A stretch of 64,000 nucleotides of DNA from Tethybacter castelli (GTDB taxonomy: Bacteria > Pseudomonadota > Gammaproteobacteria > Tethybacterales > Tethybacteraceae): positions 1 through 64,000 of the forward strand of contig JAZHEJ010000059.1 of NCBI GenBank assembly GCA_036679665.1. The letters are read 5' to 3'. Under the pieces are notes generated by a model. It did not search any database. It was not told where the DNA came from and saw only the letters and a program-made list of their open reading frames with translations. Of this stretch, positions 17,164 to 25,745 are shown piece by piece. Each line of letters opens with the position of its first letter. Positions within the stretch are counted from its first letter, which is position 1. A program made the position numbers and the translations under genes.

Positions 17164-17170
17164 CGTCACT
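17078..17170 (+). repeat. right copy of imperfect direct repeat flanking accessory block
   Basis: Partner of 14647-14755. Its first 33 bases differ at one position, and the inner spacer is 20 bases here versus 34 in the left copy. Distance between copies is about 2.4 kb. Confidence 0.8.
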
Positions 17171-17226
17171 TGTTCAAGCCTGACAGGTGTCCTAGGTGAA
17201 ATTGCGCAAAGCCCACGCTTACCATT

Positions 17227-17779
17227 ATGTGTACAGGGCCTGGCCCTCATCATGGTTCAGACTGGGTTATTCATAAAAACGACAACGTAGTACTGGCAGT
17301 ATTTAAATGCACATACTGCAAAAAGTGCTGTCTTGTTGAATTCGACGAGTGTGAACGCCCTACGTGTTTTCCCGAAGATGTTTTTAGCATAAGCCAAGAC
17401 GTTCCCCAACATGAGCGAGAGTTACTGAAGGATGCTAGTGAGACAATTGCTCAGCCTAATGCCTGTCTATCGGTTTGTCGAAGCCATGTTTAAGAAAAAG
17501 AAATTATTTAAAGACTCACTTGATAACAGTATTAAACAGGCCAGTGAAAAAGGTGCCATAACCAAGGAAATGGCGTCATGGGCAGATCAAATCAGAATCG
17601 TAGGTAATAAAAGCAGTCATGCAGACACGGAAGATTTTTCCCCAACATCCGAAGACGCAAGAATATGCGTAGAATTTGCAAAGGCGCTGGCAGAATACCT
17701 GTTTGTACTGCCGGCACGTGTTTTGCGAGGAGTCGAGTCCTTCAAAAAAGATCAAGACGACCAGCAAAGCGACAGATAG
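17227..17779 (+). pseudogene. DUF4145 domain protein with a frameshift
   Basis: The first frame (from ATG 17227) gives CTYCKKCCLVEF with a zinc-ribbon-like CxxC pair, then LLKDASETIAQPNACLSVCR and a premature stop. The +1 frame continues at about 17476-17482 with EAMFKKKKLF, then SWADQIRIVGNKSSHADTED, the conserved C-terminal half of DUF4145 (HEPN-like, with GNxxxH). One base change near 17480 would restore a protein of about 180 residues. DUF4145 is common beside restriction systems. Whether the shift is real or a sequencing error cannot be decided here. Confidence 0.7.
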
Positions 17780-18575
17780 AATAATGGCAGATGGAAATAT
17801 TCATAATTTGGATCGTTTTATTTTTGGCAGTATGCATGCTGGCAAAAAGGCTCAGATGCGGTATCGGGATTGTTTTTTTGGATTGCGTTGTAATTTAGCT
17901 TCTTCCTAGTTGGCTCCCATCTTTATGCTGATTTCAAGGGGGCGGACACTTCAGCTCCGGTCACAGTTCGAGATCATGATTCTTACGCAGAAGCTGAAAG
18001 ACGGAACCCACATCAACAACTGGATGGCACATTAGACCAAGCTCATCAACTCTGCGCGGCTGGATCTCAAGGTGCCGAAGACCGTCATGACGGTCGAGAA
18101 ATTACGCAGGGATTCTTCCAGCGGGCATCTCAAAGTCAAACCTCTTTAGCTTACAGAGCACTTAATTAACCTGTTTTCGTTGATCGAACTCAACCCCGAC
18201 TATATCGTTATCGCCGAGAAGAGGATAAGGGAGAATCATAAGTCCCAATTGAATAAATTTTCTGACAAAAAAAGCACTTACAGACGCAGAAACTTTCGCT
18301 GATAACCAAGATTATTTTTTACCCTGCTGGTCTTATCCACCAGTTCTGCTGAGTGTCCACCGGGCACTGGGAACAGAAATCAATACACGGGACCAGGAGG
18401 TGGACTGTACACACGACCCGGAGAAATATTGCACGAATAGACCCTGTTATCAGTTCTCAAGGAGTTAGGTTATATTAAGTAAACCAGCTGTCTCAAGATG
18501 CGGGGTGCCTCTGTGGCATTTTATGTGTCTGTATGCGTTATCCGCCCTCGAAAGGTTGAAGGTGACATACATGTT
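17780..18575. other. 800-base region without an intact gene; possible relic
   Basis: A plus-strand frame from about 17970 to 18290 reads like a protein (KLKDGTHINNWMAH, then LDLKVPKTVMTVEKLRRD, then LIELNPDYIVIAEKRIREN) but is broken by at least two stops. I do not recognise it. The last 280 bases show nothing I can name. Confidence 0.4.
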
Positions 18576-19262
18576 TTAAAACAGTAAGTTTCGACTTTTC
18601 AACCATTCTCTACATTCTCTCCAATCTGGAACATGATATTCAACATGATTCCAATATCGAGGAGAGTGATTGTGTTCTAATAAATGACACAGTTCATGGA
18701 CGACCACATAATCCACAATACGATGCGGTGCGAGGATTATGCGCCAGTTGTAGGTCAATTCGCCATTACTGGAACACGAACCCCAACGAGATTTGTAACT
18801 CCTAACAGATACAGATTTCGGGGAAACACCGACAACTTTGGAGAAGCGGTCTGTCTTTTCCTTCAGATGTTTCTCAGCATGAGAGCGATACCATTTTTCA
18901 AGCAGCAATCTGACCTTTTTGTCCTGGTCCGGCACCTCATTAGGTAAGGTAACCACTAGATAACCCTTGTATATCCCTACAGATGCAGTGGAACCTATTT
19001 GGACCTTCAGACGATAGTTCTTGCCCAGGTAAGGAAAAGTTTCTCCGCTGACGAATTCCTTGGGTTTTGGGAGTGGTCTTAAGGCACTTTCTTTGAGTTT
19101 AGTCTTAATCCAGGCACTGCGTTTTTTGACCAGTTCCTGAATGCGACTGTCCGCAACGGACCTAGGAACAGTCACGATAACTCGGTTATTATCCACCTCT
19201 ATCGATGCCGATTTTTTGCGGTCTGCACGGTTAACCTCAACCTCAAAATCAAACCCATCCAT
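18576..19262 (-). CDS. YgjP-like (DUF45/WLM) zinc metallopeptidase
   Basis: 228 residues with the HExxH-type zinc site VVVHELCHLLEHNHSPRYW and the upstream conserved SRWGSCSSNGELTYNWRIILAP block of YgjP/SprT-like metallopeptidases. Such genes very often follow hsdR in type I restriction operons. Its role there is not established to my knowledge. The start overlaps the hsdR stop (TGATG), so it is the last gene of the hsd operon. Confidence 0.9.
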   Translation of the reverse strand: MDGFDFEVEVNRADRKKSASIEVDNNRVIVTVPRSVADSRIQELVKKRSAWIKTKLKESALRPLPKPKEFVSGETFPYLGKNYRLKVQIGSTASVGIYKGYLVVTLPNEVPDQDKKVRLLLEKWYRSHAEKHLKEKTDRFSKVVGVSPKSVSVRSYKSRWGSCSSNGELTYNWRIILAPHRIVDYVVVHELCHLLEHNHSPRYWNHVEYHVPDWRECREWLKSRNLLF

Positions 19263-22231
19263 CAGCGAAATTTTACCCTTGCAAGTTCCATAAACCGCTC
19301 ACTGACAGGTTTAACTAGGGACTTATCAAAGTGCTGGATCACAATGCGTTTAATGTCCCGTCGAATTCGTTTCTGCTCATCCCATTTATTGAAGAAGTCC
19401 ACAATTTGAGTTGCTTCATCAAGCTTCTGTACAATCAACTGGGCAACGTCTTTGGCTTTCTGTGCAATAACAGTATCGACGTTTTCTGCACCTCCTAGTT
19501 CAGCAATCAGAATGTTGTAAAATGCAAACTGAGTGTTGTTCAGACCGAGGTTTTTTGCCTGTTGTTGCCGGTTAGTCTCTATATTGTCCCGAAGGTCCAA
19601 TAGCAGTTGGACCAACTCGTCCCATTTTTCCTGATGCTTCTGAATGATGAGGTTAAGACGTTCAGAGAGTTGCTTGTAGTACTCTGGGTCTTCATCAATG
19701 CTGATTCTGATATGATGCCGAATGGCATTTTCAATTTCTGATGCTTTGGAGCGAGATGACTTATGCCGGTTCAAAACTTCTTTGAAGTTAACATCAAGCA
19801 GGTCCAAAGGAGGTATCTTAGGATCAACACCAGTGGAATATACATGCTCTTCAATTAGTTCTCTGACCTTCTCCCCTGCGCCAGCAATATCTAGTTGCTC
19901 GTCTCTGTATCGGTTTCTGGCACCGACAGAGATTCTACCTAGTCTCTTTAAATCATTAAGGAATGGTTTCGCTGCCGCGTCTGGCAGTATGATATCCATC
20001 TGACGAGCAAATATGCGAAAGTCAGTTTGGAAGGTCTGGCGCTTTACCTCATCTTCCAAGGACAGAATACAGGCATCAAGATCATCCAGGCCCACATTTT
20101 CGAAATGCTTTGACACCCTAGTATGGGCATTTTTGAGTTTCGGAATCTCTTCCTTGAGTTTCATTAACGCACCCTGAACATCATCAGATGAGAATATATC
20201 TAGCGCTTCTTTGAGGTAATCTGACAAACCGTAGTAGTCGACGATATACCCTCTGAACTTGTTCTTGTTGGTGCGGTTAACCCGAGCAATTGCCTGAAGC
20301 AAAGTGTGGTCTTTGATCTGCCGATCCAGGTACATGACCTGAGCAACTGGAGCATCAAACCCTGTCAGCAGCATGTCTTTGACGATCAGGATAGATAAAT
20401 TAGATTTACCGTCACCGACCCCCGTCGGTTTCTTGAAATCTTCAATCTGTTTTTTGTGGATAATGCTGTTTGTGTACGGATGGAACCGAGGTTTATCGTT
20501 GTGATCGCCAGAGATGATAACAGCAGATAGCGGTGCTTCCAGTTTGTCTAACTGTTCCTTGTACAAGATTGCCGCGTTCCTGGAGGACGTCACAATCATT
20601 GCCTTAAACCCATTAGGTTGGATGTGTTCTCGGTAATGTCTGATGATGTCTATGCACACTCTGCGTATGCGCTGAGGTGCTTCTAGGACTGTCTGTTCTA
20701 TACCAAATTTTTTTTTGATTTCTGCCTGTTCATCGTCTGATAGATGGGCAAAATATTCATCAAAGAGACTGTCTAGACTGTCGCCTGTCACTCTTACTGA
20801 TGGTTCACGACCTTCGTATAGCAGTTGAACTGTTGCACCGTCCTTAACTGCTTGTTCGATGGTATAGGTATCGATATAGGTGCCAAAGGTATTGGTCGTC
20901 TTCTGTGTTTTGATTAATGGGGTTCCTGTAAAAGCAATGCGAGGAGCATTAGGAAGTGCCGTGTTTATTGCTAACCCTAAGGTACCATATTGAGTGCGGT
21001 GCGCCTCATCTGCTAAAACAATGATTTTGTCGGACTCATTTAGAACAGCAAATTCTAGATCATCTGCGTTTTCCTGAAACTTCTGCACCATCGCTGTCAC
21101 GATGTCAGAAGAATCTTTTGCAAGGAATTCTTTTAAGTTTTTGACTGAATTTGCGTGATGGATTGTTTCACCCTGCGTATTGGTGAACGTGCTGGTTAAT
21201 TGATTGTCCAACTGTGTGCGATCAGTCAGAAAAACCAATTTGTAATCTCTTAAATCCGGATCTCTGCGCATCTTGATGCTCAGAAACACCATCGTGAGGG
21301 ATTTACCCGATCCTTGCGTGTGCCATATGACACCAGACTTTTCTTTCGCAGTGGTTCCCGCTCTCAAGCGCTCAATTGTTTTATGAACTGCACGAAACTG
21401 CTGGTATCTAGGGATCTTCTTGATGACACTCCCATCTACAGGTTCAAATACTGTAAAATTCTGAATGATGTCGAGAAAGTTTGTCTTCGTGAACAAACCT
21501 GCAATCAGAACATCCTGACTGCCCTCTGCTGCCCTCACTTGTTCAATCGCTAGTGGATACGGATCTTTCCACTCAAGATAATGCTCCATACGGGATGTGA
21601 TAGTCCCAACCCGCGCCTTGTCCCGATGGGTCGAGACCATCATTTGATTGTAATGGAATAATCGCTCTGCACCCTCATTGTCCTCAGGTGCTCTGCGGTT
21701 GGCATACCGCAAAAGTTGGTCGATCCCTGCTTCCATCGGATTGGTGATGTAAGGCGATTTACATTCAATCACCGCAAGTGGAAGTCCGTTCACAAACAGG
21801 ATAATGTCGGGTTTGATGTTCTGGTTAATGCCAGAGACCTTGAACTGATTGGTGCAGAGAAATTCATTATTCTCAGGGTTCTTAAAGTCGATGATACGAA
21901 CCGTCTGACCTTTGTTACCCTTACCCAAATCCTGCATCACTGAGACGCATTCATTGATGATCGTCCAGATTGATTGATTTGCTTCAATCAGATTAGTGTA
22001 TTGGGTCTTGGTGAGGTCTTTGACGATTTTGTGAAGGTTTTGATCACTTATCCAAGGGTTGATGTGTTTGATACTGTCTGAAAGACGGTTTTCTAGAATT
22101 ACTTCTTTGAAAGAGGATCGTTCATATTGTTTGTCTGTAGAGAGGTCTTCACCCTTTACATAAGTCCAACCTAAGGATTGAAGTTGTTCTAGTGCAGGTA
22201 GTTCTACCTTGTCGTACTCATCCGCTGCCAT
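19262..22231 (-). CDS. hsdR: type I restriction enzyme, R (motor/nuclease) subunit
   Basis: 989 residues. The nuclease domain has PDIILF at 141 and ECKSP at about 156-160 (PD-ExK), then a QLLRYANRR helix. The SF2 translocase has Walker A TQGSGKS at about 305-311, DEAH in LADEAHRTQYG, motif III AFTGTPL and later GFDAPVAQVMYLDRQI with RVNRTNK. All key motifs appear intact and the length is normal. It would cut DNA after ATP-driven translocation when its M2S partner meets an unmethylated site. The start is 8 bases after the hsdS stop. Confidence 0.95.
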   Translation of the reverse strand: MAADEYDKVELPALEQLQSLGWTYVKGEDLSTDKQYERSSFKEVILENRLSDSIKHINPWISDQNLHKIVKDLTKTQYTNLIEANQSIWTIINECVSVMQDLGKGNKGQTVRIIDFKNPENNEFLCTNQFKVSGINQNIKPDIILFVNGLPLAVIECKSPYITNPMEAGIDQLLRYANRRAPEDNEGAERLFHYNQMMVSTHRDKARVGTITSRMEHYLEWKDPYPLAIEQVRAAEGSQDVLIAGLFTKTNFLDIIQNFTVFEPVDGSVIKKIPRYQQFRAVHKTIERLRAGTTAKEKSGVIWHTQGSGKSLTMVFLSIKMRRDPDLRDYKLVFLTDRTQLDNQLTSTFTNTQGETIHHANSVKNLKEFLAKDSSDIVTAMVQKFQENADDLEFAVLNESDKIIVLADEAHRTQYGTLGLAINTALPNAPRIAFTGTPLIKTQKTTNTFGTYIDTYTIEQAVKDGATVQLLYEGREPSVRVTGDSLDSLFDEYFAHLSDDEQAEIKKKFGIEQTVLEAPQRIRRVCIDIIRHYREHIQPNGFKAMIVTSSRNAAILYKEQLDKLEAPLSAVIISGDHNDKPRFHPYTNSIIHKKQIEDFKKPTGVGDGKSNLSILIVKDMLLTGFDAPVAQVMYLDRQIKDHTLLQAIARVNRTNKNKFRGYIVDYYGLSDYLKEALDIFSSDDVQGALMKLKEEIPKLKNAHTRVSKHFENVGLDDLDACILSLEDEVKRQTFQTDFRIFARQMDIILPDAAAKPFLNDLKRLGRISVGARNRYRDEQLDIAGAGEKVRELIEEHVYSTGVDPKIPPLDLLDVNFKEVLNRHKSSRSKASEIENAIRHHIRISIDEDPEYYKQLSERLNLIIQKHQEKWDELVQLLLDLRDNIETNRQQQAKNLGLNNTQFAFYNILIAELGGAENVDTVIAQKAKDVAQLIVQKLDEATQIVDFFNKWDEQKRIRRDIKRIVIQHFDKSLVKPVSERFMELARVKFR

Positions 22232-22239
22232 CAGTTTAC

Positions 22240-22845
22240 CTACACTCTGACTTTACCCGTTAGGAGTTCTTGCATCAGGGATTTTTTGAGATTTTGTAGT
22301 TTGTCGATTTGTTTTTGAGTGTTCTCAATTACCTCATCCACAGAGGTGAGAATGGATGCTATTTTCTTTTGCTCTGGGAGGGGTGCTAACTCAACAGGAA
22401 AATTTTTAATAAACCCACTGTTTAGTCCTGGTTGAGCAGATCCTGTAATCTTGGTTTCCAAAATCGCTTTGACTGATGGCAACTGCAGAAAATAGTGAAG
22501 ATATTCTTGTTCCAACGCACCTTCCTTGCCTCGCAATACAAAAAGGTGTTCATTTACTGCTGCGTTGCGATAAGGGGAGTTTCGATATATCCCGGATTTC
22601 CCAGTGTTCGCTCCATCTTTGTTAATAAGCACGTCTAATTCTTGCAAATGCCCACGTGACATCGATCGGAAAAATTCATAGGTAATTTTTTTAACTGGAT
22701 AAAAATTTATTCCTCCATTCATAGTGATATTTTCACCGCCCAAACTTGGGATATCACCTTCAGCGTTAACTCCGCCTTTTGGTCTTGATCCAGATATTGG
22801 ATCTAAAAGAACCTCCTCTAGGGTGGTTTTAATAAAGTCACTCAT
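22240..22845 (-). CDS. hsdS: type I restriction enzyme, half-size specificity subunit
   Basis: Only 201 residues, about half the usual HsdS. It carries one target-recognition domain (residues about 1-150, including GGENITMNGG and KDGANTGKSGIY) and one conserved helical spacer (LPEQKKIASILTSVDEVIENTQ to the end, QELLTGKVRV). No second domain follows before the stop, and the short distance to hsdR leaves no room for one. Half-size S subunits are known to pair as dimers and read a symmetric bipartite site. The start overlaps the hsdM stop by 8 bases. Confidence 0.9.
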   Translation of the reverse strand: MSDFIKTTLEEVLLDPISGSRPKGGVNAEGDIPSLGGENITMNGGINFYPVKKITYEFFRSMSRGHLQELDVLINKDGANTGKSGIYRNSPYRNAAVNEHLFVLRGKEGALEQEYLHYFLQLPSVKAILETKITGSAQPGLNSGFIKNFPVELAPLPEQKKIASILTSVDEVIENTQKQIDKLQNLKKSLMQELLTGKVRV

Positions 22846-24556
22846 ACCCGAGTTCCTTCAGATAACCCCACATCACCTTTTTGGATTGTTTCACTTGATT
22901 ATCTATCTCATGCAGGGATATCCGATACTTATCCCACCATCTTTCAAACTGGTTGATGATTGACTGTTCTTCGGTTCCAAGGTGGTCTCTGATCTGTTCT
23001 TTGGTCTCAATCTCAGGTTTGAAATCGTAATAGTCACCATCTCTTCGTACAAAAACGCAAGAGACATCCATTCCTTCCAAAGTTTCCTGAATGTACTCGT
23101 CTTCAACCTCAGAGACAGGAACACCGCCACGCAGGATTGCCTTCACACCTAACTGTTCTGGTGGGGAAGAGGTGTCTGCATAACTACGGATGTTCAGATT
23201 GTAATCATTCTTTCGAATATCCTGCATATCGACAACTTTTGAATACCTTTTTGTATTCTCAAATGCGTCATAGACATCGAGAATGTGCTGAATATCGCTG
23301 TCTCGCAGTTTGTTTTGATTCTTGCCTTCCTGATATTCTAACTCTCCATTGATGAAGAGAACTTTATCTTTTCTTTCATCAGGTTTCTTTTTGTTGATGA
23401 TCAGAAGTACTGCTGGAATGCCTGTGCCGTAGAAGAGGGCAGAGGGTAGTCCAATCACTGCCTCCAGTAAGTCATTTTCAAGAATACCTTTGCGGATGTC
23501 CTTCTCACTGAAACCTCTGAAGAGAACTCCATGAGGAACAACGACACCCATTTTTCCTTCAGCATTCAAAGATGCGATCATATGTTGGATGAATGCGAGA
23601 TCACCTAAATCCTTGGGAGGTGTACCGTATCGATATCTGCCGTAAGGGTCAACATCCGCTACGTCCTTACCCCATTTCTTCAAAGAAAATGGTGGATTGG
23701 CAATCACCCGATCAAACACCATCAATTCACCACCAGAGGTGTGTTGCGGGTTACCCAGTGTATCACCTTTGCGAATATCTGCGTTGAACACGCCGTGCAG
23801 GAACAAATTCATCTTAGAAATCGCCCAAGTGTTCAGGTTCATTTCCTGTCCATAAAGAGATAAATTCTGGGGGTTATCGCCCTTTTCGATGAGATAGTTG
23901 CGGGTTTGTATCAACATACCTCCTGACCCCGCAGTAGGATCGTAGATCTTCATGCCTGAACTGGGTTTGAGAAGGGACACGAGTAACCACACCACCTCAC
24001 TAGGGGTATAAAATTCACCACCCTTTTTCCCTGCGGAATCTGCAAACTGCTTAATCAGATACTCATACGCACTTCCCAGTAAGTCAGGAGATTCAAAGTC
24101 TTCATTACAAAGTCGGTATTTGGAGAAATGTGAGAGAAGGTCTTGGAGTTTCTTATCAGAGAGTTTGTTTTTGATATTGAAGTCGATGGAAACCAGAACG
24201 CCTTCCAGTGCCTTGTTACGCTCTTCAATCGCCTCAGTGGCCTTGTTAAGTTCAGTTCCAATGTCGTGTTTCAAGTTCTTGAGATTTGACCATCTGGCAC
24301 GCTCTGGAACAAAGAATGTGGTAGCATACTCATCCTCGTCAGATGCCAGTCTTGCTGCATCTGCCTGAAACTTTCCTAATGCAAGATAATGCTTAATAAC
24401 CCCTTCCCGCGCTTCGTCGAATGCATCTGACAGACGCTTTAAGAACAACATACCGAAAATGTAGTCCTTGAATTCGGACGCATCCATGTTGCCCCGAAGT
24501 ATATCAGCGGTTTCCCAAAGGAAAGACTCAAGTTGCTGTAGATTTAGTTTCTGCAT
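22838..24556 (-). CDS. hsdM: type I restriction enzyme, M (N6-adenine methylase) subunit
   Basis: 572 residues. The HsdM N-terminal helical domain (ESFLWETADILRGNMDASEFKDYIF) is followed by the SAM-binding motif IYDPTAGSGGML and the catalytic NPPF in VIANPPFSLKKW, with GEFYTPSEVVWLLV between domains. It appears complete. A strong Shine-Dalgarno (gagagga) precedes ATG 24556, the first gene of the M-S-R-peptidase operon. It methylates the site defined by HsdS and forms the core of the restriction complex. Confidence 0.95.
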   Translation of the reverse strand: MQKLNLQQLESFLWETADILRGNMDASEFKDYIFGMLFLKRLSDAFDEAREGVIKHYLALGKFQADAARLASDEDEYATTFFVPERARWSNLKNLKHDIGTELNKATEAIEERNKALEGVLVSIDFNIKNKLSDKKLQDLLSHFSKYRLCNEDFESPDLLGSAYEYLIKQFADSAGKKGGEFYTPSEVVWLLVSLLKPSSGMKIYDPTAGSGGMLIQTRNYLIEKGDNPQNLSLYGQEMNLNTWAISKMNLFLHGVFNADIRKGDTLGNPQHTSGGELMVFDRVIANPPFSLKKWGKDVADVDPYGRYRYGTPPKDLGDLAFIQHMIASLNAEGKMGVVVPHGVLFRGFSEKDIRKGILENDLLEAVIGLPSALFYGTGIPAVLLIINKKKPDERKDKVLFINGELEYQEGKNQNKLRDSDIQHILDVYDAFENTKRYSKVVDMQDIRKNDYNLNIRSYADTSSPPEQLGVKAILRGGVPVSEVEDEYIQETLEGMDVSCVFVRRDGDYYDFKPEIETKEQIRDHLGTEEQSIINQFERWWDKYRISLHEIDNQVKQSKKVMWGYLKELGYE

Positions 24557-24924
24557 TGGTCATCCTCTCTCCCGCAATTACTACATGATGTCAGAGATGT
24601 CTCAGTTGATATACGATTTTTTGAGTCAGTTTATCTGTCTCTACAGTCATTATATGAGTCTTCTTGGGGTGTTTGAATTCTGATCGGGACTCAACACCCT
24701 TAAATTCATTTGAAAACCTTATGAAATCTACTATGTACAGGTTCATAAACTCCTGAAATAATCTCTCTAAAGACAGCAAAATCAATGAGTTATCGATGAT
24801 CGAGTTGTAATTTACAGTTGAGTATCAACCACAGAACAGACCTGTGAAAATCAGATAAGACTTCTCCAATCGATAGTTGAACAGAATAGTTAGAACTTAA
24901 TCGATACTTACGTCGATCAAGGAA
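24557..24924. other. upstream region of the hsd operon
   Basis: AT-rich, no supported gene. It should contain the hsdM promoter. Short frames here are low complexity. Confidence 0.5.
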
Positions 24925-25431
24925 TTTTAGGTTTCAAAGATCGAGATAAACAACCTGAATTTGATAGACTGTGTAAACTGACGAAGGTTCGACAAGGTAA
25001 TGGTCTGGGACATTAGTCGTCTTGGTCGGTCACTCCAGCATCTGGTTGAGTTCCTTAACGATGTTAAATCACTCAACTGTCACTTCTACATTCATCAGCC
25101 TGGGTTAGACACATAAACACCATCGGGTCGAATGATGTTTCAAATGATGGGTGTCTTTTCTGAGTTTGAACGAGAGATGATTTCAGAAAGGGTGAAACTT
25201 GGTCTTAATCGAGCGAAGTCGAATAGTCAGAAGTTAGGACGGCTACAGAAAATCAACCAAGATGTAACCGAGAATATCTGGTTACTACACTCGAAGGGAT
25301 ATGGTCTTCAGTCCATTTCAGATGAGCTGAATATTGGTTGGTCGTCGGTTTATCGAATTCTCAAATCAACCTTCTCAACTACGAAGTCTATGAATGACTA
25401 TCAGGAACTGGTAAGTTCTGTCTCGGTGTAA
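24925..25431 (+). pseudogene. serine recombinase (resolvase/invertase family), degenerate
   Basis: The reading runs through three pieces: GFKDRDKQPEFDRLCK, then after a frameshift near 24999 MVWDISRLGRSLQHLVEFL, then an in-frame TAA at about 25115, then TPSGRMMFQMMGVFSEFERE and a C-terminal helix-turn-helix (GYGLQSISDELNIGWSSVYRIL). These are the conserved D, R and EFER segments of resolvase/invertase proteins. The catalytic serine at the N terminus is not visible. At least two lesions make it inactive. Its position beside the type I operon suggests it once moved this island. Confidence 0.75.
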
Positions 25432-25519
25432 GGAGCTTCCCGTAGACGGTTCATTCAGTGTGACTGTGAGAAGTATCCGTCATTCTCTCTAACCTTCTTT
25501 TATACTTCTCTATAGTCAT

Positions 25520-25745
25520 CTAGGCGTTCTGTGCGGTGTAGGTCTTTCCCCTTGGTGTATTGATACCTCGAGAATTGAAGTAGTCAGAAATCTGTTTGGT
25601 AGAATAACCCTTAAGGTGGAGTTGATAGATTAACTCCGACCGTTTTTCTCGTTCCCTGGGAAGTTGAGGAAAGGTCAGTTCCTTCGTGACGATGGTTATC
25701 TCAAAACCAAAAACTACGTCATCGAATACATTTATATAACGAAAT
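25520..25745 (-). pseudogene. recombinase-like C-terminal fragment abutting glmS
   Basis: A minus-strand frame without a start codon, open from the 3' end of glmS, encodes YINVFDDVVFGFEITIV, then LPREREKRSELIYQLHLKGYSTKQISDYF, then SRGINTPRGKTYTAQ. The last part resembles the helix-turn-helix and NTPRGK segment found in recombinases. I read it as a fragment left where the island joins the core chromosome. It is too short for a confident family call. Confidence 0.4.
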
